From Chthoniobacteraceae bacterium (GTDB taxonomy: Bacteria > Verrucomicrobiota > Verrucomicrobiia > Chthoniobacterales > Chthoniobacteraceae): a DNA stretch of 64,000 nucleotides. Positions 18,467 to 25,998 of the stretch are shown here, in pieces (the stretch's first letter is position 1; the number at the start of each line of letters is the position of its first letter). Made by a program: the position numbers and the translations under genes. Below the pieces are notes generated by a model. The model was not told the origin of the DNA, did not search any database, and saw only the letters and a program-made list of their open reading frames with translations. The DNA lies in contig JAQGOL010000042.1 of assembly GCA_028293625.1 (NCBI GenBank), forward strand, positions 124,001-188,000, written 5' to 3'.

Positions 18467-19440
18467 GTGGAATTTAGTAGGTTAACCTGTTCCTCCCCGG
18501 TTAAACCCGCCACGCGAATCCTGTTCCGGTCTCGATGGCTGCTCATTGTTATCATCCCTTGCTTTATTCGAAGCGCGAGCACGGTAGAGGGAAATCCAAC
18601 ATCGCTCCGCACACCGGCCACTGCTGTCCGACGGGACGAACCGCCTGCGTGGCTGCATGGCTGGAGCATTGTAAAACTCCGGATTCCAAACGAGGAAGAC
18701 ATTCAGGAAGCTTACGCGGATTTGCAATCCCCGGCGGGACGCGCTGTGACTCTAACCGCCGGAGAAATGAGCATCGAAGGAGTATCCCTGGAGCGGCTGC
18801 AATGGTCGGGTTCTCCGGTGGAGGCAAAAGTGGTGCTGCGGCATGGAAACGAGAGCGCCGCACTTTTTAGTCCGACCACACGGATTGCCAAAGTGAATGA
18901 GCTTGAGGGAAAAAAAGCGCCCATCGGCATCGACGCGCAGTTGATTGAGCTTCCCGACGCCATTGCAAAAACGATGACGATTCCTGGCCACGGTTTGTTG
19001 AGCCCGGCTCCGTTGCAGGCATCGATCGTGTCTGCACCGTTAAGCCGCGTCTTAACCAAGGAACATGTCCGGGAATTACTGGACGGTTTGGCTCTGCACT
19101 CGGACGTTCACGTCCTTAAAATGCCCCGGGTGATGGTAAAATCGTATCAGGGCGAATTCATTGAACTTGTTCATTCGAGCGCACTTCCAGTCTTCTCTCC
19201 CACACCCGCTGAGCTTGAGAATCACTCAACATATCAGAGCGGTGTGCTCCTTGAAGTAGAGGCCGCCGTTCGCGGGGATGGTATGCTGCTCATTCCACAA
19301 ATTGCCGAATTCAAAATAACGCCCGGTTTGGAAACCCCAGCCGGCTAATCTGAGCGGAAGCAGATTTTCTCCACGCGGGCCGTTGGCATCAGCATGCCCA
19401 CTTTTTCGGATCAAAGCGTTTTGTTATGCTTGCGCGTTCT
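18467..19440 (+). pseudogene. Secretin-like C-terminal domain, copy 1, interrupted by a premature stop
   Basis: The frame opens at a GTG (18467) with a hydrophobic stretch (W-L-L-I-V-I-I-P-C-F) and runs to TAA at 19346-19348. Its sequence is clearly paralogous to the 20090-21072 region: P-A-W-L-H-G-W-S-I-V against P-S-W-V-R-G-W-S-A-V; E-G-V-S-L-E-R-L-Q-W-S against E-G-V-S-I-D-T-I-Q-W-S; I-D-A-Q-L-I-E-L-P-D-A against F-E-S-K-F-I-E-L-S-D-A. After the TAA the same frame continues with S-E-R-K-Q-I-F-S-T-R-A-V and S-D-Q-S-V-L-L-C-L-R, which matches F-S-V-R-K-V and S-G-Q-S-V-L-F-I-G-L-R of copy 2. So the stop interrupts the domain. Homology ends abruptly near 19440 where an M56 fragment begins in another frame. 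The function of the intact family is unknown; it resembles secretin/TonB-like beta domains fused to BlaR1-type peptidases in Verrucomicrobia. Confidence 0.65.
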
Positions 19441-21072
19441 GCCTGGCGGATGCATTGCAGCCTCCGAACTGCCGTGGAAATCGAGGGGCTCACCGCGCTT
19501 GCTCACAGTTGCGCTTTGCAAATGGGGCTCAAATCGGCGCCTCGCATTTTGGAAACGGCCGCTGTTTCCGGACCCGCGGTGACGGGACTATGGAAGCCGC
19601 GATTGTTGCTCCCGATCGGTTTAAAAGAGCGCCTTTTATACGAGGAGCTGCGGTTCGTGCTTCTCCATGAATGCGCCCACCGGAGCCGTGCCGATCTGCC
19701 GGCACTCTGGCTGCTGACGGCTGCGCGCATTTTGCATTGGTTTAATCCATTGGTTTGGGTGGCGGTGCGCCTGGCACGAACCGACGTCGAGCTCGCCTGT
19801 GATGAAACGGTCATGCGTAACACCAGCGATCCTTTCACTTACGGCCAAACCTGCGCAATCCATGACGGGGAGCGGCCTTACCCTCCCAAGCATCGGTATT
19901 GCTCAAAGCAAACATTCAATCCGCATCAGGCTGACACGAATCGGTCTCTATTCCCCGACTTCCTTGCTAGGTGCGTGGCTGCCTGCCTCCCTCATTCTTG
20001 CGGCGACAGGTTTCGGCTTCGGCTTTGATGAGAAAAAACCAGCTCCCGCCGCCGCTTTGGAGAGCATAAAACCCTCTTCCATCGGCGAAAAACCGAGCTG
20101 GGTCCGCGGCTGGTCGGCCGTTCGCGTCGAAATTCCCGACCAGGCGAAACTGATGGATGCCCACGTCACTTTTAAGACTCCTGCAGAACGCCTGGTGAGG
20201 TTGGCTCGCGGGATTACCAGCAACGAAGGCGTCTCTATCGACACGATCCAATGGTCAAATGAACCTTTGGAAGCCCAAGTGATTGCGCGTAAGGAGAGCG
20301 AGGTGGCAAAATTCGATGTGGAGGCGGCTCTGGTTTCAAGCAGCGACACGTTAAAACCCAAATCCAGTCAGATCGAGTTCGAGAGCAAATTTATCGAACT
20401 CTCGGACGCGGACGCCAGAGCGCTTCGGATCCCAAGTCCGGCGCCCAATACAGTGCGGGTGGATCTCGGCACTCTCGCGCCGGAATCGGCCAACGTGCTG
20501 TATGAAGGCGCCGCGGAAAAACTTTTTGACGGAGTGGCGTTCACCGCCCCGGTTTCAACAATGTCCGCGCCACGAGTTACCACCAGATCCAGGCAGAGAG
20601 CCGTCATCGAAATTATTAGAGAGCTGCGGTATGCCTCCGAATATAAGCCGAATCCGGATACGACTGGCCCCAGTGGATCCCATCGCAGTTTGAGGTCCGC
20701 AATATCGGCATAACATTGGAAGCGGAGCCGGTCCTGGACGAAAACGACGTTATCCAGATTAAAATCGTTCCGCAAGTGGTTGAATTTCAAGGCTACGTTG
20801 ACATTAACACCCGCATTCCCGCCGGCGGGCCGCAACCGGATTCCTCAAAATCTTTATCTGAGCGGATGGTCACGCCTTTTACATTCGATGCAAAGGCACG
20901 GGTCTTGCCCGTCTTCTCGGTGCGTAAGGTAAACGCTTCGGTGTCGCTGCGTTCCGGCCAAAGCGTGCTTTTTATTGGCCTCCGCGAAACCGAAAAGCTT
21001 GCTCCTTTCAAACCGAGTTACGGCGGGAGAACGCTGATCGTCGTAATGACTGCGCGCATCGTCCAACCGTAG
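19441..21072 (+). pseudogene. M56 (BlaR1/MecR1-like) peptidase fused to secretin-like domain, truncated and frameshifted
   Basis: Frame 1 from about 19441 encodes the cytoplasmic part of an M56 peptidase: L-E-T-A-A-V-S-G-P-A-V, R-L-L-L-P, zinc motif L-L-H-E-C-A-H-R-S-R-A-D, then I-L-H-W-F-N-P-L-V-W and E-L-A-C-D-E. The first membrane helices are absent. After Y-G-Q-T (19840-19851) the coding signal moves to frame 2, beginning near 19877 (S-I-G-I-A-Q-S-K-H-S-I-R). That frame holds a membrane helix (W-L-P-A-S-L-I-L-A-A-T-G-F) and the secretin-like domain until about 20659. It then moves to frame 1 at 20662 (D-W-P-Q-W-I-P-S-Q-F-E-V-R-N-I-G), ending at 21072. These disruptions make an active product unlikely unless they are sequencing errors. 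No BlaI-type repressor gene is adjacent. Confidence 0.72.
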
Positions 21073-21132
21073 GGCTCTTTTCGGATCCGGTTTATTCGAG
21101 AACCAGAAACCTCATTTTGAAACAAATTTGCG

Positions 21133-21393
21133 TCAATCCGCGGAGTTTGCAGATAACCCCTCGTCCTCTGCAGATCCCGGGGAGTCTTTCCAGATTTCGC
21201 GGACTTCCTCGTGGGTGAGCAACGTGGCGTCTTTGACGAGGCGGCAAAACTCCTTTTTGCTCACGTGATGATGGGTTCCCTCCCCGGTCAGCAGATTGGT
21301 GACTGCCTTATACTGCACCTCCAAGCGCTCCAATTGCACGAGACGGATATACTGATCCCCCAATTTCCAGACCTGATTTTGTAACAGCTTCAT
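21133..21393 (-). CDS. Small conserved-looking protein of unknown function
   Basis: 86 residues, basic to neutral N-terminus with a charged C-terminal tail. Recognisable pieces are V-W-K-L-G-D-Q-Y-I-R-L-V-Q-L-E-R-L-E-V and E-G-T-H-H-H-V-S-K-K-E-F-C-R-L. The mixture of aromatic, charged and histidine positions looks like a folded small domain rather than a shadow frame, and I have the impression that similar short proteins occur in Verrucomicrobia. No signal peptide or known motif. It lies alone between the pseudogene block and the DUF72 gene. Confidence 0.6.
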   Translation of the reverse strand: MKLLQNQVWKLGDQYIRLVQLERLEVQYKAVTNLLTGEGTHHHVSKKEFCRLVKDATLLTHEEVREIWKDSPGSAEDEGLSANSAD

Positions 21394-21562
21394 TTTTTAA
21401 GTTCTATCCCGTTAGTTAGGAGGCACTTGGAGTTCAAAAGCAAGGGCATCAAGCACAACGCTCCAACAGTTCCGGGAGCCTGGCAGAGCGCCATGCTGCT
21501 GAGCCGCTCGTTTTGCGTCCAACAATTATTTGATTCAGCAACGGAATGCGGTGTAATTGCGC

Positions 21563-22507
21563 ATGGCAGCAAAGATCCTGATCGGCACTGCAAGCTGGAG
21601 TGATCCGGAGTTTATCCGGGATTGGTACCCGCATGGCCTTCCAGCGGGCGAACGGCTTGCTTTCTACGCAATGCGATTCGGGATGGTTGAATTAAATTCC
21701 TCCTTTTATTCGATTCCTTCGCTTCGGATGGTTGAACAGTGGAAAGATGCCACTCCGCACGGCTTCATTTTCAACGTAAAACTGCACAAGCTTCTCTCCC
21801 GGCATGCATGCGAACTCAAGATGTTGCCGACTGATTTGCGGCCTCTTGCGAAGACGACTGAAAAAGGACGTGTGATCCTCACGCCTCACCTTGAGGAAGC
21901 GATTGCCGGCCGCATGATCGACTCCCTGCAGCCTATTGAAACTGCCGGGAAGCTCGGCCTGTTACTCTTACAGCTTTCACCGGCATTTTCTCCGCATGCC
22001 CATCGCCTTGAAGAACTCGATTCGCTCCTCTCCCAGCTTTCTCCGAGAGCTGTCGCGGTTGAACTTCGCAATCGGAACTGGGTGGAATCGCAGCTTCTGG
22101 ATCAAACCATTGCATACTTTAAAAAGCATCAGGTTACATTGGTTTCAGTGGACGCCCCTCAAAGCAGTCACTTCAACGTGATGCCTTCCCTTGATCTGGA
22201 GGCGGCGTCAGCCATCGCCTATCTCCGCCTGCATGGACGAAACGAACACGCGTATCTCACCGGCAAAACCGTCGCCGCGCGTTTTGATTATGATTACTCT
22301 GCTCAGGAACTCGAGGAAGTCCGGGCGCGGGTAAAACGACTCGCTAAGAAGGCGCAAACCGTGCATGTGGTTTTTAATAACAATCGATCCGATTACGCGC
22401 CGGACGCGGCACTACGGTTCCGTCAGCTCCTTGGGCAATCAGCGGCAATCGCTATGGAAAAACCAGGGTCGGGCGCCGGATCAACACAGAAGACCTTTGA
22501 GTTTTAG
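21563..22507 (+). CDS. DUF72 family protein (YecE-like)
   Basis: 314 residues from the ATG at 21563 (a TTG two codons upstream is less likely). The TIM-barrel DUF72 hallmarks are present: I-G-T-A-S-W-S near the start, W-Y-P-H-G-L, V-E-L-N-S-S-F-Y, then L-L-L-Q-L-S-P-A-F, V-A-V-E-L-R-N-R-N-W and, near the end, V-F-N-N-N-R-S-D-Y-A. The family is widespread and structurally characterised, but its reaction is not established. The protein is cytoplasmic, with no signal peptide. No close operon partner; the cyclase gene follows after 128 bases. Confidence 0.88.
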   Translation: MAAKILIGTASWSDPEFIRDWYPHGLPAGERLAFYAMRFGMVELNSSFYSIPSLRMVEQWKDATPHGFIFNVKLHKLLSRHACELKMLPTDLRPLAKTTEKGRVILTPHLEEAIAGRMIDSLQPIETAGKLGLLLLQLSPAFSPHAHRLEELDSLLSQLSPRAVAVELRNRNWVESQLLDQTIAYFKKHQVTLVSVDAPQSSHFNVMPSLDLEAASAIAYLRLHGRNEHAYLTGKTVAARFDYDYSAQELEEVRARVKRLAKKAQTVHVVFNNNRSDYAPDAALRFRQLLGQSAAIAMEKPGSGAGSTQKTFEF

Positions 22508-22635
22508 AAGGGAAAATGGCGGCGACTGTGTAATGAGCAAAAGTCGGCGCGAAGCAGACATATAATAACCGCTGCCAATGACACAAACTCATCGGACTTG
22601 GCGATCGGTGTCAAAACGGCTACTCGTAAAGACGC

Positions 22636-23304
22636 ATGGAAGCCTCATCCACCCCTCTCATGGCCCTCATGGACTGCCGGTTATCCGACGGTGATCCACC
22701 GGAAACGCTCAATGAACTGCTCGATATCCTCATTGCGCACCCAGATCGGGAGAAAGAAATCACAGCGCGCATCCATGAGCGATTTGAGCGCGAGAAAGCT
22801 ATTCTGATCCTCGATATTAGCGGATTTACGCGGATCACTGCCGAAAAAGGAATTGTCGTGTTCCTCTCAATGATCCGGCGAATGTGGAGGGCCTGCCTTC
22901 CCTGCATCCGAAAAGAAAACGGTGAGCTGGTAAAGATCGAAGGCGACAACCTTTTTTGCCTTTTCGATAGTGTCGACGAGGCGGTCAATGCGGCGGGCGC
23001 AATCCTTGAAAGTTTGCATGAAATCAACGCCGGCATTGAGTCGAGAAATCATCTTCTTGCCGCGATCGGAATCGGCTTTGGCAAAATTCTCTATATTGGC
23101 AATGAGGACCTGTTTGGATGCGAAGTGAATCTTTGTTCGAAACTCGGAGAAGACCTCGCGAATCCATGCGAAATTTTACTTACCGAATCTGCCCAGCGAC
23201 AAATGAGCAGTGCGAAAATACCGTTGCAGATCCGCACCGTCATTATTTCCGGAGTTAATCTCACTTACTACGAATATTGCTTTGCACGACAGCATGCGCC
23301 TTGA
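22636..23304 (+). CDS. Class III adenylate/guanylate cyclase domain protein
   Basis: 222 residues, cytoplasmic. After a short helical N-terminus the cyclase fold is visible: metal-binding D60 (I-L-D-I-S-G-F-T-R), K100 and second metal ligand D104 (V-K-I-E-G-D-N), G-I-G-F-G-K and V-N-L-C-S-K-L with N165. The position usually held by the transition-state arginine is K169. It may therefore be weak, use another nucleotide, or act as a binding domain. No sensory domain is fused. It converges on the oxidoreductase gene at 23318 with 13 bases between stops. Confidence 0.75.
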   Translation: MEASSTPLMALMDCRLSDGDPPETLNELLDILIAHPDREKEITARIHERFEREKAILILDISGFTRITAEKGIVVFLSMIRRMWRACLPCIRKENGELVKIEGDNLFCLFDSVDEAVNAAGAILESLHEINAGIESRNHLLAAIGIGFGKILYIGNEDLFGCEVNLCSKLGEDLANPCEILLTESAQRQMSSAKIPLQIRTVIISGVNLTYYEYCFARQHAP

Positions 23305-23317
23305 AGTGAAATGCCAT

Positions 23318-24406
23318 TCAGCGAACCGTCGCGGGCGATGCAGGGCACGGCTCCGCGGCGCTGCGCATGGCGGCAAAGACAATCTCGAGCGAGCGCAGGT
23401 TATTAGCTGCGGAATGGGAGGGTTCGCGTCCTTCTTCAATCGCGCAGAGCAACTCGCCTAAAGCGCCGGTAAAGCCATCTGGAAACCAAGCTCCATTGAG
23501 TCCGATTTCAGCCTCGCCTTGGGAAGTAAAGAGCGCGAGGGAGCGAATCCCGCAAAGCGGCCCGGCTCCGCGCAAGGTTCCCCGGCTACCGACAGCCACA
23601 AACTGTTCACGCTGCCCGAGTTTTGAGTAACCATTAAACGCGAGTGTCGAAAGGCCGCCTTCGAACTCAACAAAAGCACTGGCGGCAAGCGGCGCCGAGA
23701 TGGTTTCTCCAGGCAGTCGCATCGTATTGCAACATATACGCCCCACAGCGCGGTCCGCGAAAACGGTGGCCGCAATGTCGAACCAATGGATGGCAAAGTC
23801 CTGAAGGAGCAGATGGGGCATCTGTTCAAACGCAGTGCCTTGAATCCAAGTATGATCCCAGTTCATGGTTAACTCCAGGGTTTGCATTTCACCCAGGAGC
23901 CCGCTCGAGGCTGCCTGCAGAAGATAGCTGAAATACGGCGCCCAGCGTCCATTCTGATTAACCGCCAGGCAGAGACCAAGATCGCGGGCAAGTAACACAA
24001 GACGCCGGCCTTCAGCTAAATCCAACGTGAATGGCTTCTGGCTCAAGACATGTTTGCCTGCCCGCAACGCCGCTTCAATCAAAGGGCCGCGCACATCGGC
24101 GTGCGTCGCAATATCGACAACTTCCACACCAGGATACATTAGAAGCTCCTCCACGCTTGCACAGACATGGCCTTGTGGGAAATAGCTGTCCCGGCGATTG
24201 CGCGCTTTTTCAATGCTCGGATTATAGAAAGCAGCAACCTCGACTTCCTGTGCCTTGGCCGCCTGCAGGTGATAATCCGCAATTCCGCCGCAGCCTATCA
24301 AACCGATGCGGGGTCTGTAAAATTTGGGCCTTGGTGGACGGTACGGAAGATCAGGCGCGACGATTCGAGGAAGCGGTGCAGCGGTCAGTTCATAATTCTC
24401 CGGCAT
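23318..24406 (-). CDS. Gfo/Idh/MocA family NAD(P)-dependent oxidoreductase (cytoplasmic)
   Basis: 362 residues from an ATG. The dinucleotide fold is at I-G-L-I-G-C-G-G-I-A (about 35-44), followed by D-I-A-T-H-A, and the family hallmark appears as S-Q-K-P-F-T (usual E-K-P). The C-terminal domain carries the catalytic-site region L-L-Q-D-F-A-I-H-W-F-D, with the histidine typical of sugar or inositol dehydrogenases. It likely oxidises or epimerises a sugar or cyclitol; the substrate is not predictable. No signal peptide. The replacement of E by Q in the E-K-P motif is a small deviation also seen in other members. Confidence 0.86.
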   Translation of the reverse strand: MPENYELTAAPLPRIVAPDLPYRPPRPKFYRPRIGLIGCGGIADYHLQAAKAQEVEVAAFYNPSIEKARNRRDSYFPQGHVCASVEELLMYPGVEVVDIATHADVRGPLIEAALRAGKHVLSQKPFTLDLAEGRRLVLLARDLGLCLAVNQNGRWAPYFSYLLQAASSGLLGEMQTLELTMNWDHTWIQGTAFEQMPHLLLQDFAIHWFDIAATVFADRAVGRICCNTMRLPGETISAPLAASAFVEFEGGLSTLAFNGYSKLGQREQFVAVGSRGTLRGAGPLCGIRSLALFTSQGEAEIGLNGAWFPDGFTGALGELLCAIEEGREPSHSAANNLRSLEIVFAAMRSAAEPCPASPATVR

Positions 24407-24671
24407 GTGTCACAGTTTAGCTGCCGTGCTCGAATCGGGGGCAAAGAAAATCGTTTCGATAGGCGCAAAGAGAGCGATTCGATGCGATAAATTATCGGCG
24501 ACTCCACGCTCTCGAAGTTCATCGGGAAAGTCAGTGGGTAGCGCGCGCATCCGTTCCCAACGTCCGGAATCTGCGTTCCGGGAAGAATGGGCGCAAGTCG
24601 AAGGTGGAATTCCTTAAAGGCATTGGTTACAAATCTCTTCCCGACCCCTTCCTTTTAACCAAACTATCCCC
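24407..24671. other. Intergenic region between divergent oxidoreductase and PQQ-propeller genes
   Basis: 265 bases with no convincing gene. A 6-bp perfect hairpin (ccggaa, loop tctgcg, ttccgg) lies at 24564-24581. Promoters for both flanking genes should be here but no confident -35/-10 pair stands out. Confidence 0.4.
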
Positions 24672-25907
24672 ATGAACCTACGCCCACTGGCCATTACGGC
24701 CGCTTCTTTGATGTTCACTTTTTCCGTGTCCGCGCTCGATTGGCCGCAGTTCCGTGGTCCTGATCGAAGCGATGTTTCCAAGGAGACCGGGTTACTTAGG
24801 CAATGGCCTGAAGGTGGGCCAAAACAGGTCTGGCTCTTTAAAAACGCTGGCAATGGATATGCGGGCTTCTCGATCGTGGACGGCAAGCTTTTCACAATGG
24901 GCACCCGTGACGGCAACGAAGTGCTCATCGCCCTGGATGCTGCAACCGGCACAGAACTTTGGGCGGCTAAAATCGGCTCCGTATTAAACAATGGCTGGGG
25001 CGACGGCCCGCGTGGGACTCCGACCGTGGACGGCGGCATGGTTTACACGATGGGCGGCCAGGGTTCCTTGATCTGCGCCCAAGTGGCTGATGGCAAAGTG
25101 ATATGGACCCGTACGATGAAAGAGCTCGGGGGCCAGACTCCGGGCTGGGGCTATACAGAATCCGTCGTGGTTGATGGGAACCAGGTTATCTGCACGCCCG
25201 GAGGCAAAGAAGGAGCTGTTGCCGCACTCGATAAAACGACAGGGGCGACTCTGTGGCAGAGCAAGGAAATCACCGACGGCGCGCAATATTCGTCAGTGGT
25301 TCCGGCGACCATCAACGGTGAAAAACAATATGTGCAGCTTACCGCACAGAACTACTTTGGCATCGCACCCAAGGACGGCAGCCTGAAGTGGAAGATGCCG
25401 TTTCCCGGGAAAACAGCGGTCATTCCAACGCCTGTAGTTAAAGACAACTTTGTATTTGTCACAGCCGGCTATGGCGTAGGCTCGCAGATGTCGGAGATAG
25501 GAAAGGACAATCAGCCGACCTTGAAATACGAGAATAAGACGATGAAAAATCATCACGGCGGGGTTGTCCGTGTTGGAGAAAATCTATTTGGCTATAGCGA
25601 TGGAATCGGCTGGCTCTGCCAAGACTTTGCATCCGGCGAACAAGTCTGGGCCGAGCGCTCCAAGCTTGGCAAAGGTGCCGTAACATCAGCGGACGGCATG
25701 CTTTACTGCCTGGATGAAGGAAGCGGAACCGTGGTGCTTGCGGAGGCTTCCTCAAAAGGCTGGGCTGAACATGGCCGCTTTAAACTCGACCCTCAATCCA
25801 GCATCCGTAATCCCCAGGGCCGGATCTGGACACATCCAGTCATTGCAAATGGCAAACTCTATCTTCGCGATCAGGACCTCATTTTCTGTTTTGATATTAA
25901 AGGCTGA
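24672..25907 (+). CDS. Secreted PQQ-binding-like beta-propeller protein
   Basis: 411 residues. A signal peptide (L-A-I-T-A-A-S-L-M-F-T-F-S-V-S-A) is followed by L-D-W-P-Q-F-R-G-P-D-R-S, the standard mature start of PVC PQQ-like proteins. Repeated blade motifs follow, such as A-L-D-A-A-T-G-T-E-L-W, A-L-D-K-T-T-G-A-T-L-W and Y-C-L-D-E-G-S-G-T-V-V. The fold resembles BamB and quinoprotein dehydrogenase propellers, but dehydrogenase active-site residues are not evident, so it may be a binding protein rather than an enzyme. It is first in a plus-strand run with the CxxCH protein and the Gfo/Idh/MocA gene. Confidence 0.86.
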   Translation: MNLRPLAITAASLMFTFSVSALDWPQFRGPDRSDVSKETGLLRQWPEGGPKQVWLFKNAGNGYAGFSIVDGKLFTMGTRDGNEVLIALDAATGTELWAAKIGSVLNNGWGDGPRGTPTVDGGMVYTMGGQGSLICAQVADGKVIWTRTMKELGGQTPGWGYTESVVVDGNQVICTPGGKEGAVAALDKTTGATLWQSKEITDGAQYSSVVPATINGEKQYVQLTAQNYFGIAPKDGSLKWKMPFPGKTAVIPTPVVKDNFVFVTAGYGVGSQMSEIGKDNQPTLKYENKTMKNHHGGVVRVGENLFGYSDGIGWLCQDFASGEQVWAERSKLGKGAVTSADGMLYCLDEGSGTVVLAEASSKGWAEHGRFKLDPQSSIRNPQGRIWTHPVIANGKLYLRDQDLIFCFDIKG

Positions 25908-25986
25908 ATTCAGGGTATAACCACCCAAGCCTGAATCTCCAATCCCGGCGGGCTTTATTGCGCGCACCGGAACGCTGAAGAGGAAT

Positions 25987-25991
25987 AGGAG
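25987..25991 (+). promoter_or_regulatory. Shine-Dalgarno AGGAG supporting a TTG start
   Basis: AGGAG ends 7 bases before the TTG at 25999, and no in-frame ATG precedes the signal peptide, so TTG is the likely initiator of the CxxCH gene. Confidence 0.6.
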
Positions 25992-25998
25992 CGGAATC

